Both the position numbers and the translations under genes were made by a program. Below, piece by piece: positions 21,639 to 31,439 of a stretch of 64,000 bases of DNA; the stretch's first letter is position 1; the number at the start of each line of letters is the position of its first letter. Source of the DNA: Lithodes maja (taxonomy: Eukaryota; Arthropoda; Malacostraca; Decapoda; Lithodidae); the NCBI GenBank assembly GCA_037953745.1, contig JBAKBP010007438.1, forward strand, positions 35,953 through 99,952, in the 5' to 3' direction. The notes beneath the pieces were generated by a model, which ran no database searches, was not told where the DNA came from, and saw only the letters and a program-made list of their open reading frames with translations.

Positions 21639-23468
21639 CTAATTTTCCTCCACTCTCAAACAAACACTGACTGAACGGCGAGGGTGCTCCTTAAGACATA
21701 CCCTCCCGTGACAAACAATCAGCCATGACATTATTAGTGTCCTTAACATTCCACACATCCAACTTGTGTTCCGGCAGCAAAACAACACCTGACACTGATA
21801 AACTGCCCAGTTCATCACAAGACTGGCACTTCTCTTCGCTCTCTCCGGCAACGGGACCTGCCAATAACCTTTCACTAGTTCTACCTTTATGATAAATGAG
21901 GCAGCCCCGATGCGGTCTATGGTGTCGTCAACTCTAGGTAAGGTATAGGCATCTGTTAGGGATGCTGCACCAACACTCTTACAATCAACATACAGACGGA
22001 TCTTGCCACTTAACTCAGGTTGCAAAGTTACTGGCAATGACCACTCACGATATCCCTTATCCCTCAGACCCTTTTCCAACATGTAGTCCAGCTCTGCTTT
22101 TACAACAGGCTGTCGAGCAGGATTTATATGGTAGGGAGCCAACTTGAGCCATGCACTGTCTCGAGCCTCCATGTCGGATTCTACCCCGTACATCAGGCCT
22201 GGAGAATCAGCAAACGTGCGGACGTACTGCCACAGCCAAGTAAACAACTTCTCTTGACGCTTAGGAACAAGAGGTTGCAACTTATCTCGACGAACAACAT
22301 GCTCATTGCCCTCCCACAACCCAGCCGAGACCGCAGTTTCTACACTATAGTCTCCCTCCTTCTCCACCTCTGTCCCTAGAACAGCCAGGTCATGAGAGGG
22401 ACAATCTGTATCACCTGTACAGTCACTCCCACAGTTCACAATTGCTAATGCTCCCCCGCCGATACCGTACATGCGCACCCCCGCATTCCTTGCGACTACA
22501 TCTGCCTGCGCAGCATCAACGCCTTCAGCGACATGGCCAGATACAGTCGGTCTATGGTAGGGCTGTTGCATATTACTAGAGCAGCAATGGGAAGCTATGC
22601 GACGACCGGGCGCATCCACTCCACAGCCAACCTCACCAATCTGCTCAATGTCCTGATTCTGACCACCACCTTTAGCAGCCATGGGTCGACCCTGACCTGA
22701 CAACCATGCCAAAGCCTCGTCGCCCACCTTGAACCACTGAAACAACGAGGCCAACGGTTTACTCACACTCAAGTGACCTGTCAGCGGAACATCGTGCACC
22801 GCATGAGTTGTGAGGCCTGGGTGCTCGGCACAAACAGTGGGGTATGAACCGAGCGGATGCTGGAGCGCTGCACACTGCTGCTCAGGCAGATGCTCAAGCG
22901 CTTCCACAGCCACCCGACTCGTGTCCCCCGCCCACTGCTCCGCCGAGACATGACAATCCCAACTCTTCACCACCTGTGCCTCACTGCCGCCCTCTCCTTC
23001 TCCACCTTGGCCGCTGCAGACCAACACAGGGACAGTAGGCTGCTCAGGTGGTTGCCTCACAAACTCCTTTAACAGGTTCACATGACTTGCTTCCCCGTCC
23101 TCGCCGAGTTCAATAGCCCCGTTCCCACAACTCTCAAGACTAGGCTCTTCTCGTTGCACCTGGGAACTACTCTGTCGCGGAGTGCCATCACGCCCTACCA
23201 TGTCACTAGGGGGGACAGGTTCTGGGGCCACTCCGGAGCTCACCTTTGTGTCAAGTACCGAGTCACCAAGTAGTGTCGCTGGGTCCAAACTCTCAACCCG
23301 ACCAGCCTTGACTTTCTCCTTCCGACCCTTCCTCCGCTGGTCTAAAACTTGGGTACTATGCTGTGACACCTGAGCGGACTGAGAGCTCTCGAGCCCCGCT
23401 TGCCCCTCCCTACTCGTGTCGGCCGCCCTCTCGGCAACGACTAAGGGTGGAACCTCGGAAGTGAGCAC
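21639..23468 (-). CDS. Element B chimeric pol remnant (609 codons)
   Basis: One long open frame is assembled from non-contiguous pol pieces. In order: the tail of the protease region (PLVVAERAADTSREGQ); a jump, with no integrase core, to the end of a GPY/F module (HVNLLKEF); an RT leader (CAEHPGLTTHAV); a scrap of the integrase zinc finger (PLTGHLSVSK); a second GPY/F scrap (FKVGDEALAW); a second RT leader of a different subtype (FADSPGLMYGVESD); RT fingers up to KGYWQVPLPERAK; then a jump to a few residues from the end of RNase H in another frame. It has no YLDD and no DDE, so it cannot encode an active RT or integrase. The repeated RT leader suggests recombination between two related templates. 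Confidence 0.85.
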   Translation of the reverse strand: MLTSEVPPLVVAERAADTSREGQAGLESSQSAQVSQHSTQVLDQRRKGRKEKVKAGRVESLDPATLLGDSVLDTKVSSGVAPEPVPPSDMVGRDGTPRQSSSQVQREEPSLESCGNGAIELGEDGEASHVNLLKEFVRQPPEQPTVPVLVCSGQGGEGEGGSEAQVVKSWDCHVSAEQWAGDTSRVAVEALEHLPEQQCAALQHPLGSYPTVCAEHPGLTTHAVHDVPLTGHLSVSKPLASLFQWFKVGDEALAWLSGQGRPMAAKGGGQNQDIEQIGEVGCGVDAPGRRIASHCCSSNMQQPYHRPTVSGHVAEGVDAAQADVVARNAGVRMYGIGGGALAIVNCGSDCTGDTDCPSHDLAVLGTEVEKEGDYSVETAVSAGLWEGNEHVVRRDKLQPLVPKRQEKLFTWLWQYVRTFADSPGLMYGVESDMEARDSAWLKLAPYHINPARQPVVKAELDYMLEKGLRDKGYREWSLPVTLQPELSGKIRLYVDCKSVGAASLTDAYTLPRVDDTIDRIGAASFIIKVELVKGYWQVPLPERAKRSASLVMNWAVYQCQVLFCCRNTSWMCGMLRTLIMSWLIVCHGRVCLKEHPRRSVSVCLRVEEN

Positions 23469-23970
23469 CGCAAAGTCGTTACCGAGAAGGAGGTCGCCCC
23501 CTCAACTGGCAACTTCTCCACAACCCCCACATCCAACTCCCGTGTCACACCGTCCACCTCAAGCTCTACTCTGACCAGCGGATAAGACCGCGTAGCAATG
23601 ATGCCTTGAACCACCACAACCCGAGCCGCGTTAATAGGCTTGCCAGTGAAATTCTTAACAAGTGTCTGGGAAGCGCCCGTATCACGCAACAACTCAAGCC
23701 TATGCTCCACACCAGCCCCCCTCACAGTGCCGTGCCCTCTATGACCACAAAAAACATCTCGGACAGGTGACGAGCCCTCCTGCTGCTTCTGCACCGGCGA
23801 TGACTTCGCAACCGACTGTTTACGCTGAGCAAACGCGGAAGACCTCAAAGACACGCCAATGTTGCTCACTAGTGACACCACTGCTCTAGGCGGTGTGCTC
23901 GGACATGAGCGCGCAATATGCCCCTTCTCATGACACTTGAAACACTCCTCTTCGCTCTTGGACTTCCTCT
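23441..23970 (-). pseudogene. pol: Element B zinc knuckle and protease
   Basis: The CCHC knuckle (CFKCHEKGHIARSC) is near 23,905-23,950. The protease LLRDTGASQTL is near 23,690 and keeps the catalytic Asp-Thr-Gly. The frame shifts at its C-terminal end (after LPVEGA), where the 609-codon frame takes over. It is closely related to element A. Confidence 0.85.
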
Positions 23971-25360
23971 GAGGTGAGGAAGGGCCCTGGCCTTTCTTTA
24001 ATGGGAAGGGTTTCGACTTGGGATCATAATTGGCAACAGTACTCTTAAATGGATAATTATTTGAGTCATTAATTAGGGGGGGTAGAGTGGTATGCCCCTT
24101 GTTACCTGCCTCAGCTCTCTCTCACCCACGAATCAATGACAACCTGAGGTCAGCCATCTTAGCCGCCTCCTGCAGAGTTTTAGGTTGCTTTTCTTTCAGG
24201 TTAAGAGTCAAGTCACTGCCAGTACATTTAAAAAATTGCTCTAACAACACTAATTGCTTCACTGCCTCAAAAGTAGTTGCCTTCTCCGATCTTAACCAAT
24301 TCTCAAATACATCCGACAGCTCACTAGCGTGTTCCTGGAAAGTATCCTCCTTTCTTTTGGGAACAGCTCTAAATTTCAGCCTATAGGTCTCTGGCTGTAA
24401 CTCATACGCCCTCAGGACAGCCTCTTTCAACGCCTCGTAATTCACACAGGAATCTAGGGGCAAAGCATCATACGCCTTGAGTGCTTTCCCCGTCAAACAT
24501 GACGAAACAAGGGCTGCCCACTTCTTCTCGGGCCATTGGTGCTCCTGGCACTTTTTCTCGAACCGGAGAAAATATTCGGTAACTCCTAACTCATCAAACA
24601 CTGGAACCAACTTTAGTAGATACGACAGGGACTGATCCTGGGCTCGACACCCCTGGACGACCCGGTTCCTTGTCACCTCTACACGAGTTTTCTCTAGATC
24701 AACATCAGCACAATACCTTTCAGACTCATACTTAAGCTCGCCTCTCTCTGCTTGAGCTCATTCTCACATTCTCACTTGAGCTCAGCCTCATGCTTTTTCT
24801 GCTCGAGCGACAGCTCAGCCTCATGCCTCCGCTGCTCGAGCTCAGTCTCATGCTTCCGCTGCTCAAGTTTGGCGAGCTCGAGCTGAAACAACATCTCAGA
24901 AGACAAACCTTGAGGAGGGGGTGCTACTATTGGGGACCCACCCCGTGAATCACCTAGAGGCATACCCAACTGCCAGCGGCCATCGGCCTGCGGGAACGTA
25001 CCCGGCTCCGGAGCCCGAGGGGGCGCCATGATAGGAGTCGAGTGGAATGGGGGTTGGGCAGAAGGTGCCCCAGCTCCCGCTCCACCCGAAGCCCCACGCA
25101 CCCCACCGAGCACCCAGGTAACCAGCTCACCTCTCGACAAACCGCTGGTACCGGACAACCCTAAGACCGTGGCTACACACTGCAGTCCGTACCGGTCTAG
25201 CCCCGACACCCGATCCGCCGACACAGGCTCCTCAAAAAAAAATCTGAGCATCCTCCTCATTGTTCACCACCCGAACGCCGTTAGACAACTCCACCTTCTC
25301 CACCTCCTAGCCTGTCTCTCGCACTGTGCCCTCACTATGTTCAGACCCGTCCAGTGACAT
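23971..25360 (-). pseudogene. gag: Element B gag
   Basis: The start ATG at 25,360 begins MSLDGSE, aligning with the second Met of element A gag. A TAG follows at codon 18, and a 9-T run near 25,240 shifts the frame. The open pieces are 24,772-25,260 and 24,122-24,676. The first has a Pro-rich segment and a heptad-like charged tract of three or four tandem units (EQRKHEAEL, near 24,775-24,870). The second is the capsid with the SCAN-like half (LVLLEQFFKC). Gag would package element RNA, possibly in trans if supplied by element A. Confidence 0.85.
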
Positions 25361-25596
25361 GATGGAGTCAACGAAAAAAAATATCAAGTCAAGACAAAAG
25401 TAGCCAAACTCTCGCGTAGCTTTATTCACAAAAATTATTCGAAGATGTTCTTGAGTGCAATACTAGGTCACCAATAAACTCCAACAAGTTCTATATATCC
25501 TCAAAACAATGTCCACTGCCAACAAAAATAAATTCAACCCCAAATGGCAATAAGGTTTCTCCAAAAATAAAACTGCAATATTCAGTTCACTATATT

Positions 25597-25614
25597 CTGG
25601 TCTAAGGTCGCCAT
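25597..25614 (-). promoter_or_regulatory. Primer-binding site of element B
   Basis: The minus strand reads tggcgaccttagaccag two bases after the LTR, with the same first nine bases as element A. Confidence 0.62.
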
Positions 25615-25616
25615 TT

Positions 25617-27671
25617 GTTACGACCGGCACTACGAAATAAACAAGGGCACTCAATATTGGACTAGATGATAGGCTATATCTGCAACAACGGTATGCTAAT
25701 TCCAAACCCTCGAACTATTAGGCCGGTGAACAAAACACTTAAATCCTCCAGAGTTAATCTACTGGATAATGGGGTATCAATTAACTGGGTTTTAGTGCAC
25801 TTCTACAAAGGCTTTCCGGTGACGGCAAAGCCTACTCACAACAGGAGTACTTTACGTTAATAAAATGCTCTTAAGTAATAACCATGTGTTACGACCGGCA
25901 CTACGAAATAAACAAGGGTACTCAATATTGGACTAGATGATAGGCTATATCTGCAACAACGGTACGCTAATTCCAAACCCTCGAACTATTACGCCGGTGT
26001 ACAAAACACTTAAACCCTCCAGAGTTTATCTCCTGGATAACGGGGTATCAATTAACTGGGTTTTAGTGCACTTCTACAAAGGCTTTCCGGTGACGGCAAA
26101 GCCTACTCACAACAGGAGTACTTTACATTAATAAAATGCTCTTAAGTAATAACAATGCTTGAATAAACTATAACAAGATTTAATAAAGAAATATATGCTT
26201 ACATTAACTTTAGTGTAAGTCTGTACTCAACACTAACCTCTTCAATGCTCTATGAAAACACTGGTAGTCTAGTCCTACAGCAATCAGATATGGAATCTTC
26301 TGGAAATGTCTGATGCTCTAAGATGCTCGTTAATATAGAACAGACATAATGCAGGGGCAGGACACCAAAGCGTGTATCTTAAATACACCAAAAAGTAGGA
26401 TGCATATTTATAACAAGGGAGTGCAACAACTCTGTGACAGCACTAATAATAGCCACTCAAAACAGTACTTCCTTAGCCTGGGTTGTGCGCCACGCATCAA
26501 CCTAGGCTAAAATAATACGTGAATTCCTAAAGCATACACAGATAAATTTAATAAACACAATGCTGTCTTTATTACTAATAAAGTCTACCAGCGGCATAAA
26601 AGATACCAGGAGGCTAGGCAGATCGCAAGCATGCTCGTAGCCTACTGTCTCCCCTTGAACAGATTTCCCTTATGTTACATTAATTGACTTGGAGGCTCTC
26701 TTGGTAAGTCCAGATCTCAAGTATCTGGTCTTGCCCTGGCGCTCCACAAAGGTCTACACAAAGAGGTAGCGAGCATACGAGCAAGAGTAGGCAAAAGCCC
26801 TTCGCTCGTATACTGTTACACTCGCAAAGGAAAAATATACACAAAGGTTACAGGCACCTAGCTCCGTTGAAGTCGTGTAGGCTTTGACTCGCCATATACA
26901 TAACTCAGACAACGACTAAAGATACCTTCCACTGTCTAGCATTAAATAGTAACAAAGACCAACTCAATAATTAGAAGCACCCAATGATAATATGACTCAT
27001 GTGACGATGACTAATAATCCCTAAAGCTAGTGCAAAACATATATGTGAGAACTGGTGCTGGTAATACGACTGGCCGACTGTGGAAGTCGTATGCAGAACC
27101 AGAAGGGATAAGTAATTAAATAAAGATGAGAAGTAATGGAAAAGAAGAAGTTCAGAGAGAGAAACAGTAGTATAGGGGGTTAGATTGGGGGACAGATTGC
27201 AAGGGACGTCTAGTACCAAGCACGCTATGCCAAGATCTCAGGAGAAACGCGGCGGGAGCCCCCAGCACCAACACTAGGACAGGGGCACCCAATCACAGAC
27301 CACTACGTCATGAAATGCAGGCGTCCTTAGGACGCGCCAAGCGCGCCAGCCAATCAAGGGCCTGGGAAAGCCTGCGCGAGCGAGGGAGGCACACGTACAT
27401 ACACATGCACATATTACTACCTCGCTGCCTCCTTCGCTCTTTCTCCTTCGCTCTTTCTCTTTAACTTCACACTGCATATCTTATACTCTATGACTGATAT
27501 AAAATACATCCATGTGTCACAGACAAGAATAAAGACCACCACTGATCTGGCTGTGACTACATGAATACTAGGAAAGAAAGAACATCGTTCTACGATTATT
27601 ATAGCCCATTCCACTGCCCTGGCGAGCGCTAGCGAGTACGAGCACATTCTGGCAAGCTGGCCAGCGTAACA
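25617..27671 (-). repeat. 5' LTR of element B with duplicated 270-bp end
   Basis: A complete LTR occupies 25,887-27,671 (1,785 bp). Its terminal 270 bp are repeated head-to-tail at 25,617-25,886, so two tgttacgaccggc starts lie in tandem. The duplicate is next to the primer-binding site. Confidence 0.9.
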
Positions 27672-27675
27672 GTGG

Positions 27676-30240
27676 TGAGATGACGGGGTTGCAAGCAACC
27701 AATTTAGCAACCCCCTCAGATACACTCGTAAACCAAGAAGAGACTCAACCAACCAGAGCCAGGATAGCAAGCATCAAGGAAAAGAAAGGAACGAAGCGAA
27801 GGGCACATATCCGGACCGAGAAAGAAATAGTGCAGTCCGGCATACATAATCCACGTTCTCCATTGGACCAGCAAACAACGCACCGATATCAACGCCACCT
27901 ACCGGGACCTACAGGAAATGCAGGGCCACTTATCGAGCATGACCTGTTTTAGGGTCAATCACAGGGGTCCTTCTCGGAACAATCACAGGATCCAGGATAC
28001 GTGAAAAAGGCGTACCCACCCCAGGAACCCGACTTGAATTATAATGAGGAAGAATTTATGCTAATACCTCATGAACATCCAATGTCATATTTCAACAGAT
28101 GGGACCAAAAGAATCACCTCTACAGTGCAGAGAATCAACTATATATCCACAATAGCTGATACATAAAGAGTAACGAAAGCCTTGCATGCAACATGGAAAA
28201 TCAGGGAAAATACGAATTCATGTAAAACATTTATCCTGCAACCATGCAAGGCTTTCTAAAATATGAGTGTAATCTTAAGAAATAAAGCATAACTATATCC
28301 ATGTATTCCTATGATTGTTGTAATTTTAAGGCAATTATTAACTTCACAATAATTAAATGATCGAATTCCCTATTTCCTTACGATCCCGAAATGAATTAAA
28401 TTAGACTCAATTTATCATCCAAATATAGCCTTACAGAAATATATGATCGACAGGCAAACACAAGGAAATACCTTCCACTAGCATTAGCTTTTATTGGGTA
28501 TATTACTGTGTTGGAGTTACTTCCGAATAGGGCTAGCCATTTTCCCTATAAAAATCTCAACGAGTGTGGCGACCCAGCAGTGTGTTAGAGGAACTAGAAG
28601 TGACCATTTCTAGTTTTGTGTGAGAGGCAGTTCCCTTTGGTGTTCAGCCGAAAGAGGAATTACGATTCCTACGTCGTCCAGACCCCCTCTCATGGATATT
28701 ACTTCTCCTCACCACTCATACCCTAAGTGTCTCTGTGTTATTATGTTTTGGGAATTATTGTGAAGGTAATAATTATAAAGTATGCGAGTGTTCAGATTAA
28801 GTTTTGTTTATAGGCCTTTTCCGTCCTCTCCTTGCCCCACTTGTTCACGCAGTACGAGAATCTATCTTCTATTTGTGTAATTGAATTATTTATATATTAT
28901 TTGTGATTTAACTATTTTACGTCTAGGTTAACATTATACCTATTTTTTACTTACGTTACATACTCGATAATATACGTAATACTTAGGGAACGCTCAAAGA
29001 TTTTTTTCAGTTGTATTATTATTGTTTGAGTGTCCAAGTTCGAAGTGAAGTGTGTAACGAGAGCAATTTTCCTTCCTTAAACCTAAACTCAAACTCAGGA
29101 TGGTGCTACTTCCAATTTTCATAAGAGATCACTTAGAGTAACAAGTGGCCCACATTAAAAGTGAAACCCATTCCGTTGAGATTGAATTAATCTATGTTCA
29201 AGATTTCTAATCTATTTTAGTTCTTGTGAATAATCCAATCAATTACAGCCGGTTAATGATATTATTTCGCAATCAAACTAGGAATTCCGATTATGCATTC
29301 CTGTGTTCATCAGCCCTTATTTCGGCTATTTATCAAACTCTACGTAGTTCTGTGTCTTAATAGTATTTTATACTTTACCAACTTGTATTCGGGTTATTCT
29401 AAATCGCTATTTCGTTCTGCGTACTTAGTTTATTCAAGTAGTTTGTTAATTCATTCAAAGTTACTGCATCAGCCCTCGTTTCGGCTAATTATTATCTGTC
29501 ACTACTTTGTTCTATGTCTGATTTATTTATAGTAGTTTGTTAATTCATTCAAAGTTACTGATTCTATAGCTAATATTCCGCTATATTTATTCAATACATA
29601 TTTGTTGAACCGGAGTTCCTCATTGAGTGTGATTTTAACTAATTTACGATTGAATTAATTTTTCATGTATCGTGTGAGAAATTATTCACAATTATGCTTT
29701 TATAGTTGAATTGTAAATTTAATTACCATACCATCAATAGTAAAGCTAAGTTCGTATCTGTTGTTACTGATTTAACGTTGCACTAAATCAAATATTTATT
29801 CCGCCTGACCGCAGTACTTTTGACCTTAACTTCTCACGCAGCAGCTATGACCGCCGATCTCGCCTGGCGACCTATTTGTATTTCGAGCCAAGCGTACCTG
29901 TGTGTACCTTAGTAGATGATCTCAGCTACCCACATATATAAATAATTATTATTCCTCTCGTTATACACTTGACCCGTATATGTATTGTCATCATATATTA
30001 TGTGTTTATCTTATATAACTGTATATTTCATGTTTGATGCTTTGTAAGTGACATAATTATTCATGAAGGAGTAAAATCTATTTAACTCTTTCCAAGTCAC
30101 ATTTATTACACATTGGACTCATACTCTATAGTTGAGATCCGGATGTCCCATTGACCTGTACCTCTATGTTCATAATAATAAACTAGTGTAATTATCCTGT
30201 GTGTTTATTGTGTTTGGAGCGTGATTGAGTAACTTAGAAA
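27676..30240 (+). repeat. 3' LTR of element C
   Basis: About 2.56 kb, starting tgagatgacgggg. It is collinear with the 5' LTR but has one 21-bp VNTR unit rather than four, two rather than three ~90-bp units, no SINE and small deletions. Its right edge is where similarity to 12,881-12,888 ends. Confidence 0.88.
27680..28159 (+). pseudogene. Reading frame inside the element C LTR (U3)
   Basis: ATG at LTR position 5 opens a frame of 160 codons with one internal TAG (27,950). It has a basic segment (KEKKGTKRRAHIRTEKE) and a later acidic, aromatic one (NYNEEEFMLIPHEHP). The right-arm LTR has the same frame (51,485-52,027, 181 codons) with the same amber codon; the extra length is three in-frame 21-bp units. 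It looks like the far end of the polyprotein extension at 17,098-18,828. I find no known domain. Confidence 0.55.
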
Positions 30241-30670
30241 TAACCACCTCCCTTTCTATTTGATCGTTTACTCTATTTGTGAAGATCTCCCCTGGCGACC
30301 ATTAAGTTGAGAGAGACCCCCCCCCCCCCCCACCCCATTGTTTTAAGAATATATATATATATATGTGTGTGTGCTAAACAATATCAGAACCAGGTAACCA
30401 CGATGCCCCACCTTGGTGGGCTCCCCCTTGCACTTCTAGTCGCCTCTTCCGACACATTTAGTCGATAGTATCCCGCGTCTTAGGCAAAAGCCTACCCAGC
30501 CAGTGATCCCTGTGTTGCTGCATTGCAATTGTGATACTACTACGTAACTAGATTCACCATTGGCAATAATTCTGGGCATTGGAATCCCAAGTATATTGCG
30601 AAAATAAATTTATGAAGTATTCCCCACTGAAGTGTCCCGTTGATCGTATATACTGTATATTACACGGAAT
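30241..30670. other. Poly-C tract, TA/TG microsatellite and unassigned DNA
   Basis: A C tract at 30,320-30,334 is followed at 30,345-30,373 by (ta)n then (tg)n. The rest has no frame of note. The right arm has the same layout at 48,970-49,405. Confidence 0.75.
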
Positions 30671-30679
30671 CTGTGAAAC

Positions 30680-30790
30680 AAGGGGTTTCATGTAATCCCT
30701 AGAATATTTAGGGATTTCACGAAATCACTGTGACCATCAGTGATTTAATGAAATCCCTAAAATTTGTACACGGTTTCATGAAATCACTGG
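30680..30790. repeat. Nested foldback of aaatccct/agggattt motifs
   Basis: An imperfect palindrome near 30,709-30,758 has arms starting agggatttca and ending tgaaatccct around a 7-bp loop. Related half-sites (tttcatg-aaatc) lie on both sides. The right-arm copy is about 48,858-48,970. Confidence 0.75.
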
Positions 30791-30799
30791 ATATAATGG

Positions 30800-31314
30800 A
30801 GTCTCATTGCACTTATTCCCTGTTTGCATTTTAATGATTCTGTGTAATCGTAGTCAACCATTTGATAGCTTAATATATTGGATTATTTACTTGATCTGCG
30901 GGTGTGTCTTTATTACCTTTGCCAGCAAAATTGGTCGAACGTTATGTTTTTTCAACAGTTTGCTTAAACATGATTATATCAAAAAGTTACAAACAGATGT
31001 TAACAAAATTTGATGGGCAGATAGGAGCTGCACAAAGAAAGATGTGATTATATTTAGGAGGTGATCAATAGAGCGCATACTTCCGGCAGGGTAACCTGAG
31101 TTATGCACTCTCCCGAGTGGTTCTCTAGCTGAGAAAATAACCAAAAGCTTGAAATATTGTACACCATAACCCTTGACGACAGAATGGTAACAGCTACTTC
31201 AATTCTTCCACATGCTTCCACCATTCATTTGCGTTATGGCGGGTCTAGCTAATCAGATAACAAAAACCAAAGACTACAGTAGATCTGGACTTGACACGAA
31301 AATAGAACTTTGCA
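30800..31314. other. Unassigned DNA upstream of LINE D
   Basis: There is no gene that I can support. The 68-codon frame at 30,807-31,013 is hydrophobic but lacks a family match. Confidence 0.55.
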
Positions 31315-31439
31315 GTAAGCAACCCAAAATCGACAAACGAACCCTCAAGTTCAAACCTCGAAACCGCAAAAATGTGATATTTTCGCGGTTTCGAGGTTCA
31401 AGCTTGGGGGTTCGTTCTCCGATTTTTGGTCCCTTACTT
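31315..31439. repeat. 62-bp-arm hairpin (foldback)
   Basis: Arms containing acctcgaaaccgc and gcggtttcgaggt extend about 62 bp each with a minimal loop, centred near 31,377, at about 85% arm identity by eye. It abuts the 5' end of the recognisable LINE D sequence. The right-arm copy is 48,215-48,338. Confidence 0.85.

Larger units (their letters stand above)
19165..27671 (-). mobile_element. Nested Ty3/gypsy element B (deleted, chimeric relative of A)
   Basis: The LTRs are 19,165-21,265 (3') and 25,617-27,671 (5'), starting tgttac and ending gtaaca. The target-site duplication is gtgg (19,161-19,164 and 27,672-27,675). The insertion falls exactly at the boundary between the element C interior and its 3' LTR. 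The right arm has a solo LTR of this element at the same site with the same flanks. The interior is only 4.35 kb and lacks the integrase core, the RT catalytic motif and nearly all of RNase H. Confidence 0.93.
9617..30240 (+). mobile_element. Ty3/gypsy LTR retrotransposon C, left-arm copy, with nested insertions
   Basis: Long direct repeats at 9,617 to about 12,888 and 27,676 to about 30,240 are the LTRs. The interior codes for gag, protease, RT, RNase H and integrase in the ordinary gypsy order, then a long extension. Insertions inside it are a SINE (9,870-10,352), a TTAA MITE (18,825-19,127) and element B (19,165-27,671). All frames carry stops or frameshifts, many shared with the right-arm copy. 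The 3' boundary of the LTR is uncertain by about 10 bp, and I found no target-site duplication. Confidence 0.9.
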
